A program made the translations under genes and the position numbers. Under the pieces are notes generated by a model. The model was not told the origin of the DNA. It saw nothing but the letters and a program-made list of their open reading frames with translations, and ran no database searches. This document shows, in pieces, positions 18,539-28,479 of a stretch of DNA of 64,000 nt (its first letter is position 1; each line of letters starts with the position of its first letter). The DNA comes from Thiomargarita sp. (GTDB lineage Bacteria > Pseudomonadota > Gammaproteobacteria > Beggiatoales > Beggiatoaceae). Where the stretch lies: contig DYNP01000002.1 of NCBI GenBank assembly GCA_020721005.1, positions 62,001 to 126,000 on the forward strand, written 5' to 3'.

Positions 18539-21500
18539 TTAAGAAAACAATTGAAAGGCAAAATCTGGGCTAATTGAGAACTCTGCACTTTCGGCTATAT
18601 AACGTTGGTATGATCCTTCAAATTCAAAGTTCATTTTTTCTGCTTGCAATAAATTGTGATCTTGGCTACCGGTAGAAAAATACTCATTTTTGGCCAAACC
18701 TAAAAAGAGAGTCAACTCTTCATTCTCTTTGAATAACTCAAAGCTTTCTATATCTAAAATCAAGTGGGTAGAAGGGACCGAATTAACTTTGGTAATATTT
18801 GAAATTTCCAACGGATTGGCTATAATGTGATCCAAATGACTTTGTTCAACTTGTTGATCAATAAGGGTATTTATCAATAATTGCGTGTCTGGATTCACTG
18901 ATTCAGTTGGAGAAAAATTGAGTAAATTTTGTGGCGCCATGAAAGCAGGAAAGGGGGTTATCATTTCTATTTCATCAGCCGATTCCTGTAGACTGCTGAG
19001 AGGATCGGGAATCGTAATTTGATCCTTGAGAATAGATTTTTGATCATCATTGGCAGTGGAAGATTGCGAAGTGGATTGAGTCAATAGGGTCACTTGGGCT
19101 TGGGCAGTTCCCCCTTTATCGTCCTTAACTAAGTAGGTGAAGCCTCCTTGACCGGAAAAATTATCTGCAGGTTCAAAGAGAATATACTGTTCTCGGAGGG
19201 TGATCTGACCATTGGTTACACTGGTAACAACCAATTCAAGTGGATCTCCTTCTGGATCAGAGTCATTAGCCAACAAGTCGGGAATGGAAAATAACCAAGG
19301 CGGACTGGTATCTAGGATAAATTGTTCTCCTTGAGCTTCCGGGGATTGATTGTTTAATTGTAAAGTTACTTTTGCTTGGGAAGTTTGACCTTGAGAGTCT
19401 TGAATTTCATAGATAAAACTGCCCAGTTTTTGTTCAAAAAATTGTTTATCAGGTACGAATAATAGAGTGGTTGAATCGGAGAAGACGAGTTGCCCATGAG
19501 TTACTGCATTGAATTGGTAGAATTGAATGGAATCTCCCTCAGAATCATAGTCATTGCCCAACAATTGGCTCAAGGGAATGCTCTGATGTTCTCCAGTGAA
19601 ATTTAGAAAATCCGGGCGCGCAACGGGAGCTGCATTGTTGAATTCTATGATTACTTGAGCCTCATCTGAATTTCCTTGTTGATCAGTAACTTGATAGTAA
19701 AAAAGTCCAAATTGTTGTTCAACAAATTGCTGGTTTGGGGTGAATACAAGATTGCCTTGTTTGTCAAAATTTATGTCGCCATGTAGACTGTCCATAACTT
19801 CAGTGATAGTGAGACGTTCCCCTTCAAGGTCATGATCATTCTCCAATAAGGTGCTGGTCAATAAGGTTAAGGGTTGGCGACTGGCAGTTGACAGGGTGTC
19901 ATTTTGGGCAGTGGGGGGAGTGTTGTGGAAAAATAGGGTGACGCGAGCGCTGCTCAGATTGCCATGGCCATCGGTGAGTTGATAGGTGAACTGGCCAGTG
20001 GGAGAAAGTGGGGGAATAGTATTGGGAGTGAACACAATATTATGTTCCTGATCTAAAAAGACTTGACCATTGGTTGGCTGATTGACGTCAACAAAAGTAA
20101 GGGGATCGTTTTCGGGATCTTGATCATTGGCCATGAGTTGATAAGTGCTTAGGAAAACAGGGTGGGTGCGGGGTAATTCAAATTGGTCTGGATAGGTAAT
20201 GGGAGGTTGGTTATCAAGGATGAGCTTAACTGTGGCAGTGCTGAGGTGACCGGTGGCATCGGTGATGGTGTAGTGGAAACTGCCTTGTCTTTGTTGTAAA
20301 AAACTGGGATCGGGGGTAAATAGGATAAGTCCTTGAGTAAACTCAACTTTTCCTGCATTTACTTCTGTAATTTCGGTGAGCGTCAGTTCTTGTCCTTCGG
20401 GGACCAGGTCATTGGCCAGCAGTTGTTGGGGAACAATAGGAAAGGGAAGAGTGGCATTATGAGTGCTCAATTGGTCATCATTGGCAATGGGAATTTGTTT
20501 ATCATCCGTGGTGGAAATGGTTTTAAGGGTAACGGTGGCTGTGGTGGTCCTTTCACCGTCACTGAGAATGTATTCAAATTGAGCATTTTCCACATTGGGG
20601 GCAGTGGGAGTGAACAAGATGTCTTGAGAAGTCAGTTGCACATTCCCAGTGGTTGGATTGAGCACTTCAATGATTTGTAAAGGTAGATTCCCATTGTCAT
20701 TGGCTAAGAGAACTTGGTGGGGAATTTTCCAAGTGCTTGCTGGACTCAGTAAAAGTTCATCATCCACCGCTGTTATGAGATTGTCATCCATGGAGACTTG
20801 AACAGTCACTTGTTCAATGGTTGTGGCACCTTGTTGATCTTGAACGGTGTAAGTGAAATAGGCATTGCCTTGAAAATCGGGGTTAGGTTGGTAGGCAATG
20901 GGACCTTGTTCAGTCAGTTGTACCGTGCCTTGGGTGAGATCACTGAGTACTTGACCTTCCTCATTGTAGAGGAGTAAGGGCGCCACACTGACTACAGTTA
21001 AGCGGTCTCCGTGGTCAGGATCAGTGTCATTGCCCAACAGTTCTTCCGGGGATAATACCAGTCGGTCTTCATTGTGTAGGTAGAAGGTGTCTGATTGGGT
21101 GAGTGGAGGGTCATTGACCGGAGTGATGAGCAGATGGACTTGAACTTTGGTTTGGTGGTCAAGAGTATAAGTAAGACTGTCATTTCCGTGGTAATTGAGT
21201 TTGGGAATATAGAATAGATGATTGGACGTTATTTGCGACAGGGTGCCGTGATCGGGTTCAGTCCATTGGGTAATGGCTTGATTTTTTGGAGGAATAATAT
21301 CAATACCTTCATCTTCTCTCAGTAGAAGGGTGTGTTCTGGAGAGGGCTTATTTTCTGGACGAGAATTGGGGACCGAATCAGGTTTTCCTTTGATAATTTC
21401 TATTAGGTTCTCGGTTTTAGGGGGTAAAAGTAAGGGGTTATCCGGAGATATGCCGAAAGAGGGGTCAAGAAAATTGGGTTGGAGAAAGGGTTTGGGATCA

Positions 21501-22519
21501 TGAGGCATGGGGGGAGGAAAGGGAGATTCTCCCTTGATTGGAGGAAGATTGTTGCCAAATGGCATATCTTTGTAGAGGAGGAGAGGTCGCTCATAAGGAG
21601 TTGTGATATTAAAAGGGGACGGAGTAGGGAAGTCAAGGGTGAAGGTATAGTTGTTGAGAATGCTGGGTTCTATGGAGGCCTGTTGGGAATTGGGCAGTTG
21701 CCAGAGTTGGTGTTGTTCCTCAATTTGTTGCTCGTTAAGGTATTCAAAAGTAATAGAATTGACGCTATTGGGAATATGAATGGTGGTCCCCCTTTCATAG
21801 ACAGTGATTTCTTGAGCGTGGAGACGAGAAGTGATGGTGAAGAGACCGTTAAGATGCAGGAGGGTGGTACTGCCGTCTTCCATAATTTCCCCACTGAGTT
21901 CACTGCCACGAATGCCAATGTTGGCAGAAGGGGTGGTGATGATTGTGTGAGGTTGGGTGTCATTGCTGAGTTTGCCGCTGAGATATCGAAATAATCCATT
22001 GATAACATTGAGTTTTAAGAAACCAGTTTCGGTAGAGGATGAATATTGGTAGTCTTCTAAGAAGAGTTGGGAACGGGGACCCAGTTGGATCAATCCACCT
22101 TCGTTTAGGGTGATGGAGATTTCGCTGTTGGGAGCGGTTTCCAGAGTGTCTTGTCGATAAATGGGATCGCCTGTTTTTAACAGTCGAGGTGGAGTTTGGG
22201 GCAGGTGAGCGGTGACTTTGCCTTCAATTTGAGAGGTCACTTGGCCAATCAGTTTTGGCTCCAAAAGGGGAATTTCTGCAGTTGGAGGTGTGGATTTTTG
22301 AGCCAAAATGGGGGGAGGGTCAATTGAGACTTCTACTTTAAATACGTTGTTAAAAAAAGAGTTGGAGAGGGTTAAAAGGGTTTCTTGGATTTTGTTTAGA
22401 ATGGTAGGGACCGATGGCTCTAGGGTCAGATCATCGTTGATTGAAGGATATTCAGTATTATGACGGAATTCAGCAGAGGTGGGTGAAGCGGTGGGGGTGG
22501 AAGGAATTAGCGTAGTCAT
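18539..22519 (-). CDS. Giant FecR-domain protein with cadherin-like tandem repeats
   Basis: About 1326 residues from the ATG at 22519, which has AGGA at good spacing; a TTG two codons upstream is too close to it. There is no N-terminal signal peptide. Residues ~75-240 are a FecR-like domain (LLKTGDPIYRQDTLETAP, ITLNEGGLIQLGPRSQLF, ANIGIRGSELSG). Residues ~395-1160 hold eight ~90-residue cadherin/Ig-like repeats, each with a LL-(A/G)-ND-x-DPEGD motif and a FxYxVxDxxG strand. The C-terminal ~170 residues are unlike the repeats and could hold a secretion signal, though no RTX nonapeptides are seen. With the TolC-like gene downstream, a type I-secreted adhesin or surface protein is likely. Confidence 0.82.
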   Translation of the reverse strand: MTTLIPSTPTASPTSAEFRHNTEYPSINDDLTLEPSVPTILNKIQETLLTLSNSFFNNVFKVEVSIDPPPILAQKSTPPTAEIPLLEPKLIGQVTSQIEGKVTAHLPQTPPRLLKTGDPIYRQDTLETAPNSEISITLNEGGLIQLGPRSQLFLEDYQYSSSTETGFLKLNVINGLFRYLSGKLSNDTQPHTIITTPSANIGIRGSELSGEIMEDGSTTLLHLNGLFTITSRLHAQEITVYERGTTIHIPNSVNSITFEYLNEQQIEEQHQLWQLPNSQQASIEPSILNNYTFTLDFPTPSPFNITTPYERPLLLYKDMPFGNNLPPIKGESPFPPPMPHDPKPFLQPNFLDPSFGISPDNPLLLPPKTENLIEIIKGKPDSVPNSRPENKPSPEHTLLLREDEGIDIIPPKNQAITQWTEPDHGTLSQITSNHLFYIPKLNYHGNDSLTYTLDHQTKVQVHLLITPVNDPPLTQSDTFYLHNEDRLVLSPEELLGNDTDPDHGDRLTVVSVAPLLLYNEEGQVLSDLTQGTVQLTEQGPIAYQPNPDFQGNAYFTYTVQDQQGATTIEQVTVQVSMDDNLITAVDDELLLSPASTWKIPHQVLLANDNGNLPLQIIEVLNPTTGNVQLTSQDILFTPTAPNVENAQFEYILSDGERTTTATVTLKTISTTDDKQIPIANDDQLSTHNATLPFPIVPQQLLANDLVPEGQELTLTEITEVNAGKVEFTQGLILFTPDPSFLQQRQGSFHYTITDATGHLSTATVKLILDNQPPITYPDQFELPRTHPVFLSTYQLMANDQDPENDPLTFVDVNQPTNGQVFLDQEHNIVFTPNTIPPLSPTGQFTYQLTDGHGNLSSARVTLFFHNTPPTAQNDTLSTASRQPLTLLTSTLLENDHDLEGERLTITEVMDSLHGDINFDKQGNLVFTPNQQFVEQQFGLFYYQVTDQQGNSDEAQVIIEFNNAAPVARPDFLNFTGEHQSIPLSQLLGNDYDSEGDSIQFYQFNAVTHGQLVFSDSTTLLFVPDKQFFEQKLGSFIYEIQDSQGQTSQAKVTLQLNNQSPEAQGEQFILDTSPPWLFSIPDLLANDSDPEGDPLELVVTSVTNGQITLREQYILFEPADNFSGQGGFTYLVKDDKGGTAQAQVTLLTQSTSQSSTANDDQKSILKDQITIPDPLSSLQESADEIEMITPFPAFMAPQNLLNFSPTESVNPDTQLLINTLIDQQVEQSHLDHIIANPLEISNITKVNSVPSTHLILDIESFELFKENEELTLFLGLAKNEYFSTGSQDHNLLQAEKMNFEFEGSYQRYIAESAEFSISPDFAFQLFS

Positions 22520-22950
22520 GTTCAAGAGGTCCTATTTTTGGGGAGTGAAGGATGAAAAGTGCTACTATATTTTAGCACAGAATCTTGTTATAGTGCGATC
22601 TGGATAGTCTGGATACCTGCGGAATGAAATCATTATTTGCATTAGAATGCTGGCAGGATTTGTGCCTAAATGGTTTAATTACTTCTGGTTATCCTCTTTG
22701 GAGTAGAGGCTTTAGCCGGTAAGAAGGAGGGGATAAATGATTGAGTATGTTATTAAGTCATTGGTTGAAAAAGACAATGATTTTCTTGCAAATTCTGTGG
22801 GTTGGGGGGTGAATGGAGTTTAATTTAGATTGACCTAATTATGAGCAGAGTTAACCCTTCAATTTTCCTAGATTAACGGGTTTACATTCATAACTTATCC
22901 TAAAATTTGACGGCGCATCGCAGGCGTCCTTTTGTAATGAGGATTATTGT
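22520..22950. other. Divergent intergenic region with one repeat copy
   Basis: This 431-bp stretch separates the giant surface-protein gene and a hybrid kinase gene that point away from each other, so it must hold both promoters. A copy of the dispersed repeat (GGAGTAGAGGCTTTAGCCGG) lies at about 22699-22719. I see no ORF and no convincing promoter pair. Confidence 0.55.
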
Positions 22951-24963
22951 GTGAACAAGGTAAATGCTTTAAATCTCATGAATTCTACCATCTTGGTGGT
23001 TGATGATACGTTGACTAATTTGGCTTTGTTGAATGCGATTTTACAGCAGCAAGGTTATCGGGTTTTATTGGCCAAAACCGGGGAAAAAGCTTTGGTTTTG
23101 GCTCAACAGGAACATCCCGATCTGGTGTTATTGGATGTGGCTATGCCGGGTTGGGATGGTTATGAAACCTGTCAACGTCTTAAACAGGAGCCACGATTAA
23201 GCCGAGTCCCGGTATTGTTTTTATCAGGATTAAGTAGTGCTGAGGACAAATTGCGGGCTTTTAGGGCAGGGGGGGTTGATTATGTACATAAACCTTTCCA
23301 AGAGGAGGAATTACTGGCTAGGGTACATACTCACATTGAGTTATATCGATTGCGTGAACAGTTGGAGCAAGAGATTCAGCAGTTGGACCACTATACTCTT
23401 AATCTAAACAAGGCTAAGGAAGCAGCTGAAGCGGCCAATTTGGCGAAAAGTCAATTTTTGGCCAATATCAGTCATGAATTGCGTACCCCGTTGAATGCGA
23501 TTATTGGATACAGTGAAATTTTGTTGGAGGAGGCAGCCGATCTTGAACAGATGGCTTTTGTTCCCGATTTGCAGAAAATTCACACAGCGGGTAAGCATTT
23601 ATTGGGCTTGATCAATGACGTGTTGGATCTTTCCAAAATCGAATCTGGGCGTATGGAGTTGTATTTGGAAGAGTTTTCTTTAGAAACTTTGGTGAATGAA
23701 GTGATCACCATGATGAGTCCTATGATGGAACAGAAACGCAATTATTTTCAGGTGGTTAAGGGAGAAACATTGGGAGATATTTACACTGATTACACCAAAA
23801 CTCGTCAAGTGTTGTTGAATTTATTGAGTAATGCTGCAAAATTCACTGAGGAAGGTACAGTTCGTTTTGAAGTGCAGCGACAGAATACACAACAAGGAGA
23901 GAGAATTCTATTTACCGTCAGTGATGAGGGAATTGGTATGACTCCTGAGCAGCAGAAAAAACTATTTCGGCCATTTACCCAAGTCGATGCCTCAACCACC
24001 CGGCGCTTTGGGGGCACTGGGTTGGGATTGGCGATCAGTAAAGAGTTTGTGGGCATGATGCAGGGAGATATAAAGGTCAGCAGTGAATTTGGTCAGGGCA
24101 GTGTTTTCACCGTCAGTCTTCCAATCAAGGCTCAATCTCAAGTGGTTGAAGAGCCTGATGAAGTTACCCAACAAGTGCAATGGCTGTTAGAAGGGAATGG
24201 CATTGTCTTGGTCATTGATGATGACCGATTGATTCGAGAATTGCTCAAAAGTTACCTCAGCAAATTGGGCTATTCAGTGGCCATCGCTCCCAGTGGGGAA
24301 GAAGGACTTAAGTTGGCTCATAAGCTGCGTCCGGATGCCATTTTGCTCGATGTGAACATGCCCGATATGGATGGGTGGGGAGTGTTGGCCCGATTGAAAG
24401 CAGATCCTTTGTTGGCTGATATTCCCATCATCATGACCTCCGTGGAGGAAGAGCGCAATAAAGGACATGCGTTGGGCGCTACGGATTACCTCGTCAAACC
24501 GGTGGGAAGAGACCAATTGGCCGAAGTGCTCAAGAAATACAAGGTGGGGGATGATACCATGGAAATGGTCATGCTGGTCGAGGATGATACCATGACTCGA
24601 GAAATCATGGCCAGTCGATTAAGAGAGCAGGGGTGGCGGGTATTTAAAGCAGAGAATGGTAAAGTCGCTTTGGAACAACTTGAGGGGAAAAAACCCAGTC
24701 TAATCTTATTGGATTTACTCATGCCAGAAATGGATGGCTTTGAATTTGTCGCCCGTTTGCGCAACAATCCCAACTGGAGAACCATACCCGTCATAGTATT
24801 GACCTCAACCAAACTGAGTTTACGGGATCAAGCGCGTCTCACTGGAAATGTCGAAATCATCTTTCAGAAGGAAGCTCAGAGTCGAGAATGCTTATTAGAG
24901 CTTATATCTCAACAGTTGACCACACTGAAGCAACAGGCTCAAGCCACCTCTGATTCAACTTGA
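22951..24963 (+). CDS. Hybrid histidine kinase, REC-HisKA-HATPase-REC-REC
   Basis: A 670-residue soluble protein. The GTG at 22951 is chosen because GAGGA lies just upstream; an ATG at 22978 is the alternative. Receiver 1 has D62 ([11 protein letters not shown]), the kinase has H175 ([11 protein letters not shown]) and [13 protein letters not shown]. Receiver 2 has D467 ([11 protein letters not shown]) with a YLVKP lysine. Receiver 3 has D588 ([11 protein letters not shown]), but its usual K-P is replaced around IFQKEAQ. It has no membrane or PAS domain, so input is probably phosphorylation of receiver 1. It stands alone. Confidence 0.93.
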   Translation: MNKVNALNLMNSTILVVDDTLTNLALLNAILQQQGYRVLLAKTGEKALVLAQQEHPDLVLLDVAMPGWDGYETCQRLKQEPRLSRVPVLFLSGLSSAEDKLRAFRAGGVDYVHKPFQEEELLARVHTHIELYRLREQLEQEIQQLDHYTLNLNKAKEAAEAANLAKSQFLANISHELRTPLNAIIGYSEILLEEAADLEQMAFVPDLQKIHTAGKHLLGLINDVLDLSKIESGRMELYLEEFSLETLVNEVITMMSPMMEQKRNYFQVVKGETLGDIYTDYTKTRQVLLNLLSNAAKFTEEGTVRFEVQRQNTQQGERILFTVSDEGIGMTPEQQKKLFRPFTQVDASTTRRFGGTGLGLAISKEFVGMMQGDIKVSSEFGQGSVFTVSLPIKAQSQVVEEPDEVTQQVQWLLEGNGIVLVIDDDRLIRELLKSYLSKLGYSVAIAPSGEEGLKLAHKLRPDAILLDVNMPDMDGWGVLARLKADPLLADIPIIMTSVEEERNKGHALGATDYLVKPVGRDQLAEVLKKYKVGDDTMEMVMLVEDDTMTREIMASRLREQGWRVFKAENGKVALEQLEGKKPSLILLDLLMPEMDGFEFVARLRNNPNWRTIPVIVLTSTKLSLRDQARLTGNVEIIFQKEAQSRECLLELISQQLTTLKQQAQATSDST

Positions 24964-24982
24964 GTGAGAGTAAAAAGGTAAG

Positions 24983-25005
24983 TTGGAGTGGAGGCTTTAG
25001 CCGGA
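24983..25005 (+). repeat. Dispersed repeat, single copy
   Basis: One copy of the GGAGTGGAGGCTTTAGCCGG element, just after the hybrid-kinase stop codon. The same element forms arrays at 33545-33757 and 60543-60680 and occurs singly near 22699 and 31940. Confidence 0.75.
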
Positions 25006-25025
25006 AAGGAGAGGAGTAAACGAGC

Positions 25026-25051
25026 GGCGCAATAGTTTAACGTATTGCGCC
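25026..25051. terminator. Hairpin between convergent genes
   Basis: Arms GGCGCAATA (25026-25034) and TATTGCGCC (25043-25051) form a perfect 9-bp stem with an 8-nt loop. It lies between the hybrid kinase (plus strand) and the VWA gene (minus strand), so it probably ends transcription in both directions. Confidence 0.6.
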
Positions 25052-25089
25052 CTATATCTACCCCCATTTTTCAAATCCTAAATTAACAA

Positions 25090-27429
25090 CTACTTAGTCA
25101 GTCCCATAAACAAAGCCGGTAACTTTTCTGGCAAGCGCTGCACATGGTCGACAATTGTGTAGCCATTGGCGCCAAAAATGCGGGACACATAATCATCTGC
25201 TCGGGCATCTAAGGTCAAACAGTAGGTGTTAATGCCCTTGCGACTCAACTCTTCCACCGCTTTTTTAGTATCCTGCCGCAGATATTGAGGGTCCCGGACA
25301 TCGATATCAGCTGGCTCTCCATCACTCACCAACAACAGCAACTTCTTCTTTTGAGGACGCTTGTTCAAAAAGCTCGCGGCATGGCGCATAGCTGCTCCCA
25401 TACGAGTTGAAAGACCTCCCCGCATACCAGCCAATCGGGCTTTGGCCTCTTCATTATAGGGTTGCTCAAAGTCTTTGAACCGATAGTATTGCACATCATG
25501 GCGACCGTCTGAGGCAAAGCCATGAATGGCAAAAGGGTCTCCAATGCCATTGATGGCCCATCCCAGCAAAGCCGTGGCTTCTTTAGCCAGTTGAATCACA
25601 GGTTTGTCTGAACCGTCTAGAGTCTCATTCGTCGATTCCGAGAGATCTAAGAGGACTAAGACAGCCAGGTCCCGAACCTTACGAATGTGACGCAAATTAA
25701 TGCGAGGGTCCGGCATGTAGCCCATGCGAATATCCACCATGGCGCGAATGGCCGCTTCCAAATCAATATCATCTCCTTCCTCTTGACGCCGTAAACGAAT
25801 GACGCCCTGAGGTTGGAGGGCATCGATGATGTGGCGAATGCGGCCAGCCAAGGGTTTGTATTCCTCCAACACCTGATCGATGTCAGATGGGTTGCCCTTG
25901 GGCAGGCGTTTTTCCAGGACAATCGACCAGTCTGGACGGGAGAGTTGAATTTGATAGTCCCATTCTGGATAGTGGAAAGGGCCACTGACTGGCTCTTTAC
26001 CCTCCAGTTGATTGAGGCTGATTCCTACCGGGTCACCGTCTCGGAAAAATTCCGTTTCTAAAACCCAGATTTCTTGGGCGTCATCTCCCGCCAATTCACA
26101 ATCAATCTCATCAATCATTTCCATCACTGATACTTTTTTGCGAACTTGGTGTCGACTGGCAGCAATGTAGTCGAGCTCTTGTTGCCAATCATTGTCTTCA
26201 AATGCCCAGATGAAGCGGTTGTCATCTCGATAGGGAATGGAGAATTGCTTTTCCAATTGGTAAGCATTGGGAATAACTTGGTGGACAGTCAGTTTATTGT
26301 ACCATTCCACACCGAGATCCCAACTCATTTGACTGTTTTCCAGGTCAGTTTGAGCTCGTTGGTGAAAGGCAGTTGCAGCGCCTTGTACCCAACTCGATTC
26401 GTCTTGGTAGCTGGGATCTAACATTCCTAAGGCTGCTCGTTCCATGAGACCAATTACTTCATTTTTGGTCGTTAGATTGTCTGGGAACAAGCGTCGCCAC
26501 AATTGGCGCAAGCCGGGGAATTCTCGAATAGCCAGGGATTCTACTCGAGCATCTTCAAACAGAGCGATAAAGAGCATTTGAATGGGCGTCAGTGCTTCTG
26601 GAGACAGACGTTTTTGAGTGTAAACCATGTGGGCTGCAGTGTGGGCCACTGTGGCCCGATAGATTTCACTGCCGGCTAGACCTTGAAAGTCGTCAAAAGC
26701 ATCGGGGACATGAATGATTTGCCGATCAATGTGGGGACGTAAGCCTTCTCGAGTTTCAAAGTCTCCAGAGGTTGGACGCAAGAAGAAGTCTCGTCCCCAA
26801 AAGGCTCGCAGGTAAAAGTTGAGGCGGCGGTGCACATCCACAAACAGGGTGCCTCTTCGTTCCTGTTGTAAGATGGCTAAGGAATCGGCAGATTTTAAAT
26901 CAAAGTAGTCTTGCAAGGTTTCAAAATTACGGCCGTGGGCTTGAGCGCCCCACAGTGCCCAACGTCGTAATCCTCCCAGAGTCAGTTGCCCTAATAGGAC
27001 ATCCAGACGATTGAGCATGGGTCTTAACCCCCGTGCTGCTTTGGCTGATAGTTGGTGTACGAAGGCCAAATAATCGCGCAATAATTCTGCATCTCCCAAG
27101 CGATTGGAGGCAATGGATAAGGTGGAAAATAACAGGGCAATCACTGATCCACTGGTCATTGACGAGAGTTTAAATGCAGCGCCCAATACATCGCCAATGA
27201 TGTCTTCTCCGACTTCTTTAACGACCATAGGCATGGCTTGTAGGTAAGAGACGACCAAGTCGGTGCCCCGACCTAATTCTGATAGGGCTCTGGCCCCTTC
27301 CAAATAGTTATGTAAACCTCTGGGAGACATGACTTGGGCGGCTTCAGCCACGCTGGCAGCCAAAATATCGTGCACTTCCGGAGAGATTTTTTCTAGCAAT
27401 TCACGATAGTCATCTAAATTCACACTCAT
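25090..27429 (-). CDS. VWA-domain protein, NorD/CbbO-like, full length
   Basis: About 779 residues from the ATG at 27429 (MSVNLDDYRELLEKISPEV); the frame stays open to 27516, but the extra N-terminus is unlike the family. An alpha-helical N-terminal region is followed by an AHTAAHMVYTQ segment and an acidic middle. The C-terminal ~200 residues form a VWA domain with a DLSES MIDAS, STRMGAAMRH, LVSDGEPADIDVRDPQY and GINTYCLTLD. NorD/CbbO proteins pair with MoxR-type ATPases to remodel metalloenzymes. No norQ/cbbQ gene is adjacent. The C-terminal layout is the same as in the partial gene at the left edge. Confidence 0.85.
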   Translation of the reverse strand: MSVNLDDYRELLEKISPEVHDILAASVAEAAQVMSPRGLHNYLEGARALSELGRGTDLVVSYLQAMPMVVKEVGEDIIGDVLGAAFKLSSMTSGSVIALLFSTLSIASNRLGDAELLRDYLAFVHQLSAKAARGLRPMLNRLDVLLGQLTLGGLRRWALWGAQAHGRNFETLQDYFDLKSADSLAILQQERRGTLFVDVHRRLNFYLRAFWGRDFFLRPTSGDFETREGLRPHIDRQIIHVPDAFDDFQGLAGSEIYRATVAHTAAHMVYTQKRLSPEALTPIQMLFIALFEDARVESLAIREFPGLRQLWRRLFPDNLTTKNEVIGLMERAALGMLDPSYQDESSWVQGAATAFHQRAQTDLENSQMSWDLGVEWYNKLTVHQVIPNAYQLEKQFSIPYRDDNRFIWAFEDNDWQQELDYIAASRHQVRKKVSVMEMIDEIDCELAGDDAQEIWVLETEFFRDGDPVGISLNQLEGKEPVSGPFHYPEWDYQIQLSRPDWSIVLEKRLPKGNPSDIDQVLEEYKPLAGRIRHIIDALQPQGVIRLRRQEEGDDIDLEAAIRAMVDIRMGYMPDPRINLRHIRKVRDLAVLVLLDLSESTNETLDGSDKPVIQLAKEATALLGWAINGIGDPFAIHGFASDGRHDVQYYRFKDFEQPYNEEAKARLAGMRGGLSTRMGAAMRHAASFLNKRPQKKKLLLLVSDGEPADIDVRDPQYLRQDTKKAVEELSRKGINTYCLTLDARADDYVSRIFGANGYTIVDHVQRLPEKLPALFMGLTK

Positions 27430-27536
27430 AGTTAAAAGTACTCGCAGTAGTATTATGGAAACAATATAAGGATGGGAGTATACGTTCCTCAATAGCTGAA
27501 TGAAAGTTAATCCCAAATAAAAAGTTTACCATGATA

Positions 27537-27567
27537 TTGACAATTCACAATTATTAATTATTATGAT
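27537..27567 (+). promoter_or_regulatory. Candidate sigma-70 promoter
   Basis: TTGACA at 27537-27542 and TATGAT at 27562-27567, with a 19-bp AT-rich spacer, lie about 45 bp upstream of the ATG at 27611. The spacer is longer than the optimal 17 bp, so this is a tentative call. Confidence 0.35.
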
Positions 27568-27610
27568 CAGCATCACATATCATTGATATAACCGCTGAGT
27601 CGAGGATCTT

Positions 27611-28327
27611 ATGAATCACCTTAAATGTAGCAAGTATGGGTTACTGATGGTTTTTTTCAGTAGCTGTATTGCCTTGGCAGCTGATGAAAATTCTTCCAAT
27701 GCTTATAAGTGCTGGACTGACGAAGATGGGATTACTTCTTGTGGCAATGTCGTGCCTAAGGAGTATTCTCAAAGAGGATTTCAGGAATACAATGATCAGG
27801 GAATTATTGTCAATAAGGTACAAAAGGCCAAGAGTGATGAGGAAATCGCAGCCATCCGGAGAAAGGAGGAGGAGGCTGAGAAGAAGAAAAAACAAGATGC
27901 TGAGGATCGGGCCCTACTGGACTTGTTTGGGACTGAACAAGATATTGAACGGGCTAGGAGTGCTATTTTGGCAACCATTGATGGGCAAATTCATTCTATT
28001 GAGACCATCGTAGCCAGTTTGGAGAAGAATTTGTCCGATATGTTGAAAAATTTAGAGGACAGTAAGAATAATCCTGATGTGTCAGAGAGTCAGTTGCAAA
28101 TCATCCAGAAAAACATTGACGATGTCAACTATCGGATCAAAAGCAATCGGGATACTTTGCAGTCCAAACAAAAAGAGAAGGAAAACGTGAATAAGGAGTA
28201 TGACGCCTATTCACAAAAGTTTAAGGACATCCTCAATCGAAGAGGAGGAGTCTTACCAGAAAAGGAAGAATTGGGGGAAAAAGAAACGGGAGAAACTCCG
28301 GCTCCACCTGCAGAATCGGTGCAATAA
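27611..28327 (+). CDS. Exported coiled-coil protein with DUF4124-like N-terminus
   Basis: A 238-residue protein. The signal peptide is about residues 1-24 (LLMVFFSSCIALAADEN). YKCWTDEDGITSCGNVVP (~32-50) resembles the short DUF4124 motif of proteobacterial periplasmic proteins, with two cysteines. Residues ~75-210 are highly charged heptad repeats (KAKSDEEIAAIRRKEEEAEK and later), predicting a long coiled coil. The tail is proline- and glutamate-rich. It lies 150 bp upstream of an exported metallophosphoesterase on the same strand. The function is unknown; a structural or scaffold role in the envelope is a guess. Confidence 0.75.
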   Translation: MNHLKCSKYGLLMVFFSSCIALAADENSSNAYKCWTDEDGITSCGNVVPKEYSQRGFQEYNDQGIIVNKVQKAKSDEEIAAIRRKEEEAEKKKKQDAEDRALLDLFGTEQDIERARSAILATIDGQIHSIETIVASLEKNLSDMLKNLEDSKNNPDVSESQLQIIQKNIDDVNYRIKSNRDTLQSKQKEKENVNKEYDAYSQKFKDILNRRGGVLPEKEELGEKETGETPAPPAESVQ

Positions 28328-28479
28328 TTTGGACAGAATACTCTCATTTTGACCATGCAACGGTCTGCTACTTTGGGGGTAGTTACTGATTGAAAGATCC
28401 GACGAAATCAAGCGTACCAAACTAGGAGTGTCACTACTCCCTTTCAATAACATACTTAACGTGTAGAGGTTGTATTGTA

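Noticed and set aside
27430-27516. 29-residue N-terminal extension of the full-length VWA protein
   Set aside because: It is hydrophobic and unlike family members; the ATG at 27429 begins the conserved sequence.
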